Source: a virus | IMG/VR virus record: IMGVR_UViG_3300028559_000041 | Span: 1 to 61,620 of that record | Reading direction: 5' to 3' (one strand) | Length of the DNA stretch: 61,620 bases | In this document: one piece after another, positions 1 through 8,272 of the stretch | Numbering within the stretch: the first letter of the stretch is position 1 | Layout: each line of letters starts with the position of its first letter | Position numbers and translations under genes: made by a program | Notes under the pieces: generated by a model | Databases searched by the model: none | What the model saw: only the letters and a program-made list of their open reading frames with translations | What the model was told of the DNA's origin: nothing

Positions 1-1
1 C

Positions 2-589
2 AGGAGTGATTTTTATAAGTTTATTGGCAATGATAAACACGAATTGATAAAGAAAAATTTACTTAAAAATAGAATTCCAAATAAAAATAATGAATCGAAT
101 AAAAAGTCTATTATAATTGATAATATTAGATACGAATCAATATCAGATGCCGTAAAAATTCTAAATATTGATAGGTCTCTAATACGTTCAAGACTAAAAT
201 CATCACATTTCAAAAATTATCTTTATCAAGATGATGAACTGAATAAAAAATATAACAAATTTGTAGAAATTGATCCACATTTTTCAAAAAGAGAACCTAT
301 TTCAATCAAAGGTAAAGAATATGAATCCATCACACAAGCTTCAAAAGATTTAAAAAAACCAAACGATTATATCAATTGGAGATTAAACTCAAAATCTTAT
401 CCAGATTGGTTCTACCTAAATAAAGAAGTGGAATTAAAAGAGACTGGTGTTCCAAAAATGAAAAAGGTTTCAATAATAGGAAATGAATATGATTCAATTG
501 CTGATGCTGTAGTTAAGTCCGGAATAGACAGACAAATAATGAGATATAGATTAAAGTCAAATAATTATACGGATTATTTTTATATATAA
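2..589 (+). CDS. Homing-endonuclease-type repeat protein (C-terminal part; runs off left edge)
   Basis: The frame is open to the first base of the window, so the true start lies upstream; the TTG at 44 is only the first start-like codon inside. The visible part carries three copies of a roughly 50-residue repeat built around I-x-G-x-EY-S-I-x-x-A, then a helix-turn-helix-like stretch with R-x-x-x-RL-x-S and ending Y-x-x-W/Y-FY (for example EYDSIADAV then MRYRLKSNNY). This resembles the NUMOD/helix-turn-helix DNA-binding repeats at the C-termini of GIY-YIG and HNH homing endonucleases. No catalytic motif is in the window; it would have to lie upstream. It could also be a stand-alone DNA-binding remnant. 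Confidence 0.6.
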   Translation, partial: RSDFYKFIGNDKHELIKKNLLKNRIPNKNNESNKKSIIIDNIRYESISDAVKILNIDRSLIRSRLKSSHFKNYLYQDDELNKKYNKFVEIDPHFSKREPISIKGKEYESITQASKDLKKPNDYINWRLNSKSYPDWFYLNKEVELKETGVPKMKKVSIIGNEYDSIADAVVKSGIDRQIMRYRLKSNNYTDYFYI

Positions 590-595
590 TCTAAT

Positions 596-1177
596 ATGAA
601 ACATTTAAAATCATATAAAATATTTGAATCTATTTCCGAAAAGCTTTATCACGGTAATAGAAAAGGTGATTTTCCACCTGAGAAAAAAAGATTTGCTGGT
701 GCAATTTTTTTAACATCTAATTTAGATTTTGCAAAGGATTTTGCAGGATTTAATGAAAGAGAAGAATTCTCAAATGGTGCGGTCTGGGAAGTTATTTTAA
801 AACCAGGTTTGAAGTTATGTAATCCAATGGAAGTTGAGACTATGAAAAAAATAAATCTTAAAGAAATCATTCAAAAAATGATTGATGATAAATATGTTGA
901 TGAAACAAATGGTACAAAATTCAATGAGATCAGTGGTTCGGGATTTAAAGGATACAATCCAGATGAAGATAAAGAATTTGATATAAAAGATAAATCGGAT
1001 AGTGTTTATTTTTATCTATGGAGAATAAAAAATGGAGCATGGAGAATAATTGAATGCAATCCAATCATTGAAAAGATTAAAAACTCAGGATTTGATGGAT
1101 TCTTTGTCATAGAAAGAGGATCAAAAAATGTGGCAATATTTGATGAAAAATCTATAAAAAGTTTTAAAGAGATATGA
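596..1177 (+). CDS. ADP-ribosyltransferase-like protein with N-terminal capsid-type tag
   Basis: 193 residues. It opens with the tag MKHLKSYKIFESISE shared by about 22 proteins here. The body has the layout of small ADP-ribosyltransferase-fold proteins of phages: LYHGN near residue 18, then GAIFLTSNLDFAKDFAG (residues 35-51), and near the C-terminus GFDGFFVIERGSKNVAIFD followed by an I-K motif. In active members an acidic residue or Gln usually sits just before the final VxFD strand; here that place reads N-V, so activity is uncertain. T4 packages the ADP-ribosyltransferase Alt in its capsid, which makes a tagged homologue attractive. It starts a run of ATGA-coupled genes (596, 1174, 1557, 1976). 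Confidence 0.55.
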   Translation: MKHLKSYKIFESISEKLYHGNRKGDFPPEKKRFAGAIFLTSNLDFAKDFAGFNEREEFSNGAVWEVILKPGLKLCNPMEVETMKKINLKEIIQKMIDDKYVDETNGTKFNEISGSGFKGYNPDEDKEFDIKDKSDSVYFYLWRIKNGAWRIIECNPIIEKIKNSGFDGFFVIERGSKNVAIFDEKSIKSFKEI

Positions 1178-1560
1178 AAATTAGAAAGTTTAACGAATCA
1201 AAGAAAGAATTAGACACTGAATATTTAAATTTCGTGTTTAGCGAATTTACTGATAATGGTGCGGAAATAGAAATGGACGAATCTGCAGATCGCACCAAAA
1301 AATACTGGCATATCTTTTTAGAAGAACCTCAATTGAATTTAAAATTCGATTCTATTGATGACTATATAAATAATATAAATGAGGTATATAATTTTTCAAA
1401 GGAATTGGAATCTTGTTTTAAAAAATTAGAAGATGACAAAATTAATTATGAAATTGTCATTGAAGAAATAATAGATGAAAAAGGTAATTATATATTCAAT
1501 CAAGGTTCGGAAATGCCAGAAAAATTACAAAGAATAATAATAATAACATTTTCAGAATGA
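1174..1560 (+). CDS. Small tagged protein of unknown function
   Basis: 128 residues, very acidic, beginning MKIRKFNESKKE, a short form of the recurrent N-terminal tag. The start overlaps the stop of the preceding gene as ATGA, implying translational coupling. No recognised domain; the body alternates predicted helices with beta-type segments. The next gene also begins in an ATGA overlap, so the three form one unit. Function unknown; a packaged internal protein is an inference from the tag only. Confidence 0.75.
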   Translation: MKIRKFNESKKELDTEYLNFVFSEFTDNGAEIEMDESADRTKKYWHIFLEEPQLNLKFDSIDDYINNINEVYNFSKELESCFKKLEDDKINYEIVIEEIIDEKGNYIFNQGSEMPEKLQRIIIITFSE

Positions 1561-1979
1561 AAAACATATTAAATTTTAAAAAGTTTGAAAATTCAGAGTA
1601 TGATGATGTTAAAGAAAATTTAGAATTTATTTTATTAGATATAAAAGATCTAGGATTAAATTATTCAATTTTTGGCAGAAGTAAATTTTTAGACAATCCC
1701 GGTGAAATGTGGTATAGAAATACTAAAGTTGAAAAAGGATTTAAGGAATATATAAGCCTATCAATTGGAACAAGAAAAGAATGTATAGATGAAATTTTAG
1801 ATATAATAAAAGAATGTATTAATTACATGACAAATAATGATTGGAAATATAGTACAAAAATAGATAGAGGTGTTAGTATGGTTGATATAGACATAAATCA
1901 AATAGTTCCTTTATTCAATCAAAGGAGAGATATTACAAAATATTTAGGACAAATACATATACACTTTTGGAAAATATGA
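1557..1979 (+). CDS. Small tagged protein of unknown function
   Basis: 140 residues starting MKNILNFKKFENSE, a good match to the shared tag. The rest has several aromatic-rich beta-type segments and ends in IHIHFWKI; I do not recognise a family. It overlaps the genes on both sides by four bases (ATGA), including the broken small gene at 1976, so all were probably one translational unit before the HNH gene arrived. Confidence 0.75.
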   Translation: MKNILNFKKFENSEYDDVKENLEFILLDIKDLGLNYSIFGRSKFLDNPGEMWYRNTKVEKGFKEYISLSIGTRKECIDEILDIIKECINYMTNNDWKYSTKIDRGVSMVDIDINQIVPLFNQRRDITKYLGQIHIHFWKI

Positions 1980-2089
1980 TACTACCATTTAAAGAAGAAC
2001 AAGTATCCGAAAATACATTCATCAGAACATTCTATCAGGATGTTGATTCTTTGATCGTAAACACCGAGATAGAGAGAACAATATTTTAA
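1976..2089 (+). pseudogene. Broken 5' end of a small cupin-like phage gene, interrupted by the HNH gene
   Basis: A 37-codon frame, MILPFKEEQVSENTFIRTF then diverging, begins in an ATGA overlap with the previous gene. Its FIRTF-x-x-D-V-D part matches YIRTF-K-S-D-I-E near the C-terminus of the following HNH ORF (about 3001-3030). In this copy the conserved H-R-D-R-E that should follow is present but in another frame (CAC CGA GAT AGA GAG from 2062), so a single-base-type indel precedes it. This looks like the 5' remnant of a gene whose full 3' part is now fused to the end of the HNH ORF. Confidence 0.55.
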
Positions 2090-2095
2090 TATATA
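2086..2095 (+). promoter_or_regulatory. TTAATATATA box before HNH gene
   Basis: Exact TTAATATATA ending 4 bases before the ATG at 2100. One of twelve exact copies found close to start codons in the window; candidate phage promoter element. AT-only sequence, so some copies will be chance. Confidence 0.3.
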
Positions 2096-2099
2096 CTCT

Positions 2100-3230
2100 A
2101 TGAATTTAGAATTAATTTATATTAAAATATGTGAAAGAGGTCAAATAAGAATACTTGATAAATTAGTATATACTGAAAAACATCATATTATTCCAAGATG
2201 TATGAATGGATTTGATGATAAAACTAACATAACAACTTTGACAGCTAAAGAACATTTTATTTGCCATAAAATATTATGTGAGGTTTATCCAGAAAATGAG
2301 AAGTTGAGATATGCTTTTTGGGCAATGTGTAATCAAAAAGTCAATAGAGATTATATTGTTTCATCTAGAGATTATGAGTATGCTAAATCATTATGTTTAG
2401 AAATGTGGAAAAAACCAAAATCTAAAACTACAATCAATAAAATAAAAGATACAAAAAAACGCAACAAGATTTTAAGACAATTAAAAGGCGAAAAAATCAA
2501 TAGAAAACAAGATGCTGAACTCAATCACAATTATAATAAAAAATGGGTAACGAATATCTTAACAAATAAATCAAAAATGATAATTGGAGATATACCCGAA
2601 GGTTATAAATTAGGCAGAGTTAAAATTGGTAGCTTAGGCAAATCAAATTCAATTGGTAAAAAATGGTATCACAATCCAGAAACAGGTGAAGAAAAATATT
2701 TTAGTGTTGATGATGTTATTCCGAATGGTTGGTTATCTGGTCGTTCTAAACATATAAAATTAGGAGGCAATAATTTATCTGGTAAAATTTGTTACTTTAA
2801 TATTTCTTTGAATAAAGAGAAATATTTTAATAATGATGATGTTATACCTGATGATTGGGTAAAGGGTAAGTTAAAAAATAGATGTTGGTATTATAATAGC
2901 GAATTAAATATTGAAAAGTTATTCGATTTAGATTCGGTAGAATCTGGGTTTATTAGAGGCAGATTGCCTAAATTACCATTTAATGAGGAAATAATAAACT
3001 CAAGTGAATATATAAGAACTTTTAAAAGTGATATAGAAGAAGAATCTCTTATGTGGCATCGTGATTTCGAAGATAGAATAATAGAATCTATTGAAGAAAC
3101 TGATTGGAAATTTCAACTAGATGATAAATTACCAATCAATATAGAAGGTGAAATATTTATACCAAAAGGTGTTTATCACAGAATAATAAAAGGAACTGGT
3201 GATTTAAAAATTAAATTAAATAAACTTTAA
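2100..3230 (+). CDS. HNH homing endonuclease fused to the 3' part of its target gene
   Basis: 376 residues. The N-terminal HNH domain shows YTEKHHIIPRCMNG (residues 24-37), N43 and EHFICH (51-56), the usual phage HNH layout. Three repeats follow with W-Y/F-N-x-E-x-x-E-K-x-F and D-D-V-I-P-x-x-W-x-x-G-R (about residues 195-315), typical DNA-recognition repeats of these enzymes. The last 75 residues are unrelated: they read YIRTF, then WHRDFEDRI, then IPKGVYHRIIKGTGDLKIK, which is most of a small cupin-like phage protein whose broken start lies at 1976. The gene therefore seems to have inserted into that small gene and brought or kept its 3' part in frame. Whether the tail is made as a fusion or from an internal start is not clear. 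Confidence 0.8.
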   Translation: MNLELIYIKICERGQIRILDKLVYTEKHHIIPRCMNGFDDKTNITTLTAKEHFICHKILCEVYPENEKLRYAFWAMCNQKVNRDYIVSSRDYEYAKSLCLEMWKKPKSKTTINKIKDTKKRNKILRQLKGEKINRKQDAELNHNYNKKWVTNILTNKSKMIIGDIPEGYKLGRVKIGSLGKSNSIGKKWYHNPETGEEKYFSVDDVIPNGWLSGRSKHIKLGGNNLSGKICYFNISLNKEKYFNNDDVIPDDWVKGKLKNRCWYYNSELNIEKLFDLDSVESGFIRGRLPKLPFNEEIINSSEYIRTFKSDIEEESLMWHRDFEDRIIESIEETDWKFQLDDKLPINIEGEIFIPKGVYHRIIKGTGDLKIKLNKL

Positions 3231-4337
3231 TTACTCACTCTTAACCTTATAATTCTCATTATAAATACGAATAATCTCTCCAAATTCACCCAATAAACCT
3301 TCTTTAAAAGAATCATTTTCGAAATTTTGATTCTTAATATACCCCTTAATGAACTCTTCATATTCTAATTGAATAGAAATTTGTAATTCTTCTTCTGTTA
3401 ATTCTTTTTCTTTCTTTTCTTTTTCAGTTTTAACAATATCATCAAGATATTCAACTGAAGCAAAATTACCAGTTTCTAATATTGTTTCTAATTTTCTTCT
3501 TAACTTACGATTATTAATTAATAAGTTATTTGATATAGATAAGTCAATATAATCCTTAGTATCTTTTAAAGATTCAATTAACTCAATATCATCTTCATTA
3601 ACAACTTGAAACTTTCTAAATACCGGAGAATAGGTATTAGGTTCAAAATGAATTTTACCACTAACTAAATCTAAAACGGTAATTCCTTTTTGATCACCCA
3701 TGTCATTACGATCCATTTGATAGGGGCTTCCAACAAATGTGAAATTCTTATTAGTTTGTCTTATATGTATATGACCCGAAAATACGTGTTTAAATCGATT
3801 AAATTCATCTACATCTATCTTATCAGCATTCCTATGGGCAACTGAGTTTAAATGCATTCTACACCCATTTAAATCACTATGACAGAATAGATAATCTCCT
3901 GAATTAGATTGAAGTTGTTTAATCATATCTAATCGTTTTTCAACCCAAGGCATTAGAACCAACTTACTACCAAAAACTTCAATAGTTGATGATTCTGTAT
4001 AAACATTGATATTATCAACAAAATTAAAAAGACGAACTGAGTTAATATCATTAGATCCTTTATTCCAAAGGTCGTGATTTCCAACAATCAAATGAACTGG
4101 GATTATTTTGGATATTTCAGTTAATATCTTTTCAGCTTTATATGAGGCAATAATAGGAATTGATGTTCGGTTATCATAAAGATCACCACAATGTACTAAT
4201 ATATCACCTTCTTTGACATTTTCTTTTAGGTAAGGTATGAAGAAATTATAGAAATAATCCTCCATCATATTTAACCATTTATCTAAATTATTAACGTAGA
4301 CACCAAAATGCCAATCTGTTGTAATAAATACTTTCAT
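3231..4337 (-). CDS. SbcD/Mre11-type recombination nuclease subunit (T4 gp47-like)
   Basis: 368 residues. N-terminal calcineurin-like phosphoesterase domain with all metal-binding blocks visible: TDWHFG (D8, H10), HCGDLYDNR (residues 49-57), VGNHDLW (85-91), a later FCHSDLNG and SGHIHIRQ. The C-terminal third is charged and helical, as expected for the capping region that meets the SMC-like partner. In T4, gp47 pairs with the ATPase gp46 to process DNA ends for recombination-dependent replication; no gp46 homologue lies in this window. The start is the ATG just downstream of an AT-rich TATAATATATG stretch. Convergent with the HNH gene, with almost no spacer. Confidence 0.85.
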   Translation of the reverse strand: MKVFITTDWHFGVYVNNLDKWLNMMEDYFYNFFIPYLKENVKEGDILVHCGDLYDNRTSIPIIASYKAEKILTEISKIIPVHLIVGNHDLWNKGSNDINSVRLFNFVDNINVYTESSTIEVFGSKLVLMPWVEKRLDMIKQLQSNSGDYLFCHSDLNGCRMHLNSVAHRNADKIDVDEFNRFKHVFSGHIHIRQTNKNFTFVGSPYQMDRNDMGDQKGITVLDLVSGKIHFEPNTYSPVFRKFQVVNEDDIELIESLKDTKDYIDLSISNNLLINNRKLRRKLETILETGNFASVEYLDDIVKTEKEKKEKELTEEELQISIQLEYEEFIKGYIKNQNFENDSFKEGLLGEFGEIIRIYNENYKVKSE

Positions 4338-4384
4338 TCATATATTATATTTTAATTTATATGAAAAATCAGAGATATGTTCAA

Positions 4385-4413
4385 CAAAAAAGCCGATAGA
4401 TTTTCTATCGGCT
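4385..4413 (-). terminator. Intrinsic terminator after the tail tube gene
   Basis: Perfect 10-bp stem AGCCGATAGA (4391-4400) with TCTATCGGCT (4404-4413) and a 3-base loop, followed on the minus strand by a run of six T. It ends transcription from the tube gene. Confidence 0.85.
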
Positions 4414-4446
4414 TTTGAATTATTTTTAAAAATGTAGAGATTGATT

Positions 4447-5076
4447 TTATTCGTAACCAGAAACAAATGGTGGTGCTATTGTGAAGTCACCATCAATGTA
4501 CTCATCAATCCAGTAGTCACAACAGAAGTCTGCAGTAACATCAGCTAATATACCTTGTGCAGAATAATCTAAAGATGGACCAGTAACTGACTTCAATTGA
4601 CAGTTTTGGAAAGTAACACGTCTTAAAACTAGACCTTTCTTATCGTGTTGGTTTACAATCATAGTACCGATTGTATCAGCTTTGTAATGTAAATAACCGT
4701 TTTGAGAATTCCATCCAAGATCATACCAAGCTCTTAGGCCTGCCCAAGTTTCCATAGATCCTTGATTATTTACGTTTACGTTAAATTTGACCTGAAGTGA
4801 ATCGATACTAGTCGAAGGAGGTCCAGCTTGTAAGAACTTACGAGTAGAATACTTCCAGCGTTGTTCAGCAGTTGCAATCGCAACGTTAGTAGTTCCCAAG
4901 TCGATTGATAGGGCTTGTTGTAAGAAGATTATAGGGTCTCTACCCTGTGATTGTAAAATTGTAGGAAGTACAAACGTAATCTCAAAGAGGTTAGTAAATA
5001 CTGGCTCCTGTGGAGTTGTTCCAGGACCACCTGGAGAACCCGCTACTACAAGTTGTGTAAAATGTGGTAATGGCAT
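4447..5076 (-). CDS. Tail tube protein (T4 gp19-like)
   Basis: 209 residues. The start MPLPHFTQLVVAG leads into NLFEITFVLP (about residues 29-38), then beta-rich sequence with WAGLRAWYDLGW and, toward the end, VTFQNCQLKSVTGPSLDY followed by ADFCCDYW. That pattern (N-terminal F-x-V/I-x-F strand, central L-x-x-W-Y helix, late K-V-T-x-x-x-L-D segment) is typical of contractile-tail tube subunits, which stack as hexamers inside the sheath. It is somewhat longer than T4 gp19 (163 residues). Its upstream region shares a 16-base box with the sheath gene, which suggests late co-regulation. A gp54-like tube initiator is an alternative. Confidence 0.7.
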   Translation of the reverse strand: MPLPHFTQLVVAGSPGGPGTTPQEPVFTNLFEITFVLPTILQSQGRDPIIFLQQALSIDLGTTNVAIATAEQRWKYSTRKFLQAGPPSTSIDSLQVKFNVNVNNQGSMETWAGLRAWYDLGWNSQNGYLHYKADTIGTMIVNQHDKKGLVLRRVTFQNCQLKSVTGPSLDYSAQGILADVTADFCCDYWIDEYIDGDFTIAPPFVSGYE

Positions 5077-5115
5077 AACTTATTTATATTTTTTTTTGTT
5101 TAATTGTTTTACCAA

Positions 5116-5131
5116 TTATAGATTATATATT
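5116..5131 (-). promoter_or_regulatory. Box shared with the tail sheath gene (candidate late promoter)
   Basis: On the minus strand this reads AATATATAATCTATAA, identical over 16 bases to the element at 12492-12507 before the sheath gene. It ends 40 bases before the tube ATG. Confidence 0.5.
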
Positions 5132-5265
5132 TTTATTTATTCTGTCTCTATTAAAATACATGATATATATTATAAAAAATAATCGACTTTTTTCATTTTT
5201 ATAATATAAATAAACAATAGGAGGAATTAAAAATATAACTATATATAAAAAAATATCATTAAAAA

Positions 5266-6210
5266 ATGAGCAATAATAAAGAAATGTCGGAAGAGGATTT
5301 TCTAAAAAAACACATAGACGAGCAAGAATCTCGTGGAAAATCACAAGAAAGTCAAATGGTTTTTGAGCAACCAGTAAAAAAAGATAATTCTAGAGTATCA
5401 GATTTACAATACTTTAACTTTGATGTAAAGGAACTACCTTGTGGTCAATTTTATCCAACTGGTACAATGTTTATGGTGAGACCTGCTCAAGTTAGAGAGA
5501 TCCAAGCATATTCGATGGTAGATGATAATAACTTCTACGATATAGTAGAGAAAATGAATGATATGCTATCATCTTGTGTGAGAATTAAATATCCTGATGG
5601 TAAGATGGCAAGTTATCTTGATATAAAAGACCAAGATAGACTATATTTAGTATTCGCTATTAGAGAACTAACATTCCAACAAGGTAATGAATTAGCAGTA
5701 AGTGTTAAGTGTGACGCATGTGGGGAAAATAATCAATTAGAATTGGTTAGAAAAAACTTTAGATTCCATGAAATTGATGAAAAAATATTCAAATATTTTA
5801 ACAGATCTAGTAATTCATTTGTTTTCAAAACAATCAATAATAAACAATTTGAATTAACTCCACCGAATATTGGAATACAAAAAGCATTTACCGATTATAT
5901 AATCAAAGAAAATAACGAAAATAAAAGTCCTAATTTATCATTTTTGAAAATTATTCCTTTTATGTTGGATGGTAGAAATAGTATTACATATGAGGGAATT
6001 AAAACCAAATTAAGTGACTTTGAACAACTAGATGATATATCTTTTCAATTCCTAAATGCCGCAGTCTCTAAAATGACTTTTGGAATAAAAGACTTAGTAA
6101 AAGAATGCACTAACTGTGGAGTGGAGGTCCGCAGTGAAATGCAATTTCCCAACGGAGCGTCAAGTATTTTCGTTGTTCATGATGCCTTTGAAGCCTTTAT
6201 TAAAGAATAA
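5266..6210 (+). CDS. Baseplate hub protein (T4 gp26-like)
   Basis: 314 residues. After a hydrophilic N-terminus of about 50 residues comes FDVKELPCGQFYP, a signature of the T4 baseplate-protein family that includes gp26. Two CxxC knuckles, CDACGEN (about residue 150) and CTNCGVEV (about 285), could bind one zinc ion together. The hub is the centre of the baseplate on which the tail tube starts. It is divergent from the tube gene and followed by an overlapping ORF in the +1 frame (6179-6430). Confidence 0.65.
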   Translation: MSNNKEMSEEDFLKKHIDEQESRGKSQESQMVFEQPVKKDNSRVSDLQYFNFDVKELPCGQFYPTGTMFMVRPAQVREIQAYSMVDDNNFYDIVEKMNDMLSSCVRIKYPDGKMASYLDIKDQDRLYLVFAIRELTFQQGNELAVSVKCDACGENNQLELVRKNFRFHEIDEKIFKYFNRSSNSFVFKTINNKQFELTPPNIGIQKAFTDYIIKENNENKSPNLSFLKIIPFMLDGRNSITYEGIKTKLSDFEQLDDISFQFLNAAVSKMTFGIKDLVKECTNCGVEVRSEMQFPNGASSIFVVHDAFEAFIKE

Positions 6211-6430
6211 ACTTCTACTTCAGAAACATTATCATGTTAATGAGTTTTGTATTGATGAGTGGCCATTCTGGCTTCTTGAAGAAAATATTAAAATAATTAA
6301 TGAACTGACTGATGAAGAAGAACAACAAAGGAAATCTGAAGAATCTCAGCAAAACAAATCTATGAATATGGGTAATTTTAATCCATCAAACATAATGAAT
6401 AATTTTAATGGTGGATTACCTAGTGTATAA
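6179..6430 (+). CDS. Small protein overlapping the hub gene; possible frameshift partner
   Basis: 83 residues from the first of two adjacent ATGs (6179, 6182), inside the last 32 bases of the hub gene in the +1 frame. It contains KHYHVNEFCIDEWPFWLLEE followed by an acidic, Gln/Asn-rich tail. The WPFW-helix plus acidic tail recalls the short second reading frames that follow tail and baseplate genes in other phages, sometimes reached by ribosomal frameshifting. I see no classic slippery heptamer, so independent initiation is at least as likely. The ORF is open further upstream but without good start context. Confidence 0.65.
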   Translation: MMPLKPLLKNKLLLQKHYHVNEFCIDEWPFWLLEENIKIINELTDEEEQQRKSEESQQNKSMNMGNFNPSNIMNNFNGGLPSV

Positions 6431-6431
6431 C

Positions 6432-6464
6432 AAAAAAAACCAGATAGTGATATCTGGTTTTTTT
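6432..6464. terminator. Bidirectional terminator between hub operon and endonuclease
   Basis: Stem AACCAGATA (6438-6446) with TATCTGGTT (6451-6459), loop GTGA, flanked by A-run and T-run, so it works for both converging units. Confidence 0.85.
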
Positions 6465-6466
6465 AT

Positions 6467-8173
6467 TTAAATAACTTTATAAATCCATTTCTTATTACCC
6501 GCATTATATATCCTATAATAACCCAATTCACTCATAATCTCCTCCTCTGTTTTACTAACATCATAACCCATTTTAATTAATCTCTGCTTTCTCCAGTTGA
6601 ACCTATGATCTCTAATACCATCAATTACATACCAATATCCTGGTTTTGATGTATGTGAGTATTCAAATCCTAAAGTTTGATATAGATTTCCATTTGATAT
6701 TAAATTATCAGAATAGGTCTCTACTTGTATAGGATTATATTTTTTAATAAAATAATTCATCAATTTTGAAGCACCGCCAGTAACACTGGTGTTTATTTTG
6801 TTACAAAATCTAGTCAATTCATAATGTCTTTCTTTTTTTCTATTTTTTTCAATCTTTTGTAATGGAAGCCTTAACTTTGAAAAGGTCATAATACTCAACA
6901 ATTCATCATTATTAAATAATCCAATTCTTATTGATGATTTACAATCTCCCTGTAGGTGATTATTATCTAAAAACGTCTTAGATTCATTGTATGAAACTTC
7001 TCTAATAGAACAATTTCTAGCATATATTTTATTCGAAGTCCTTCCTAATTTATTTAAGATAAAAGATTCACATATCTCTCTATTTACTACCCAATCATCT
7101 TCCCAAATTGTTATTAAACTAATACCATTCAAATTTGATAGTTCATATTTTTTTAAATGATAATTCTCTTTTTTAAATCTCTCAGAATGCCACCAAATGC
7201 CATTAAATTCGAATCCTATTTTTAGATCTGGTAGATAAATATCCATTTCATATGGACTAATTATATTTTTGCAATCTAATATAACTTCACCAATATAATT
7301 CTTAGTAATAAAGTTATATAATTCAATTTGTGATATAGATGCATTATCGGATATCGGAAAACAATTAGTACATATACTAACACCACTATTTGTCCTATAA
7401 TAAAACTGGTAAGTTAATATATCAAAATCTTTTTTACATTCAAGACAATTAAATAACAAACTTGTTGATATTCCTCTTTGAAACTTTATAAATTTAAACT
7501 TATTAAAGTCAATCTTACTCTCTATTCTATCCTTATAAGAAGAATAAAAGAAATCTATTGTTTTATTATGTATATTCTTATCCATCCATGGATGATCTAC
7601 TCCATATTTCTCTAAAGATGTTTTTTTGTATGTTTCTCTATAATTACTTTGTTTAAAGGTTTGTATCCTTTTAAACAGAATATCTTTAGATTCGCTTGGA
7701 TTAGTAACACCATAGTTTCTAAATAGTGTGTCCTTCGATTTTTCCTGTGTTTCTAATAAACACATAGCCGAATTATGACCGTATCTTATCTGGTTTGTCT
7801 TAATAGCCTTATCCTTTACAATTTTTGACTGTGATGGTGACTTTGTTCCAAACCTTTTCAAAGATTTCTCCTCTTTCATCTTAATCATATTTGGATCAGA
7901 TGACACACATCTTCTACTACAATATTCAAGATATCCAATTGTTGAGTTTTTAAAATTTACTTTGTTTTTACAATTTATGTTTTTACAAACAGGTATGTTA
8001 TTTAACTTATTCAAAGCTAAATAAACCTTTTCTTTAAAGGATATGTCTAATAAATTATTATTATCACAATAATCTATTATATAATCATACTCTTCTCTAT
8101 GATTCTTAATCATAAATGGTTCCTTATACATACGACCCGAAGAATCTGGTAAATTAAATATTGATAAATCCAT
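6467..8173 (-). CDS. Vsr-like (PD-D/ExK superfamily) homing endonuclease with acetyltransferase-like C-terminus
   Basis: 568 residues. Residues about 65-215 hold short repeats around R/K-F/Y-G-x-x-x-P/H (for example SLKRFGTKSPSQS, SLEKYGVDHPWM) seen in many phage endonucleases, plus a zinc-type CxxC pair. The nuclease core reads YEMDIYLPDLKIGFEFNG followed by WWHSE, like the Vsr/EDxHD homing enzymes. The last 190 residues (KLRLPL, then YELTRFC, GGASKLMNYF, and LGFEYSHTSKPGYWY) look like a GNAT/Mom-type domain common at the ends of such proteins. It sits between hub and sheath genes and has a TTAATATATA box upstream. Function as a free-standing homing gene is inferred. Confidence 0.7.
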   Translation of the reverse strand: MDLSIFNLPDSSGRMYKEPFMIKNHREEYDYIIDYCDNNNLLDISFKEKVYLALNKLNNIPVCKNINCKNKVNFKNSTIGYLEYCSRRCVSSDPNMIKMKEEKSLKRFGTKSPSQSKIVKDKAIKTNQIRYGHNSAMCLLETQEKSKDTLFRNYGVTNPSESKDILFKRIQTFKQSNYRETYKKTSLEKYGVDHPWMDKNIHNKTIDFFYSSYKDRIESKIDFNKFKFIKFQRGISTSLLFNCLECKKDFDILTYQFYYRTNSGVSICTNCFPISDNASISQIELYNFITKNYIGEVILDCKNIISPYEMDIYLPDLKIGFEFNGIWWHSERFKKENYHLKKYELSNLNGISLITIWEDDWVVNREICESFILNKLGRTSNKIYARNCSIREVSYNESKTFLDNNHLQGDCKSSIRIGLFNNDELLSIMTFSKLRLPLQKIEKNRKKERHYELTRFCNKINTSVTGGASKLMNYFIKKYNPIQVETYSDNLISNGNLYQTLGFEYSHTSKPGYWYVIDGIRDHRFNWRKQRLIKMGYDVSKTEEEIMSELGYYRIYNAGNKKWIYKVI

Positions 8174-8191
8174 AAAACATACTATTTAACA

Positions 8192-8201
8192 TATATATTA
8201 A
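8192..8201 (-). promoter_or_regulatory. TTAATATATA box before Vsr-like endonuclease
   Basis: Exact copy on the minus strand, 18 bases before the ATG at 8173, between the sheath terminator and the endonuclease gene. Confidence 0.3.
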
Positions 8202-8222
8202 ATACACCTATTTATGTTTAAC

Positions 8223-8254
8223 AAAAAAACCCAGATATCACTATCTGGGTTTTT
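8223..8254 (-). terminator. Intrinsic terminator after the tail sheath gene
   Basis: Stem ACCCAGATA (8229-8237) with TATCTGGGT (8242-8250), loop TCAC, with a seven-T run on the minus strand. Confidence 0.85.
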
Positions 8255-8272
8255 GTTAGTTTTATAATTTAA

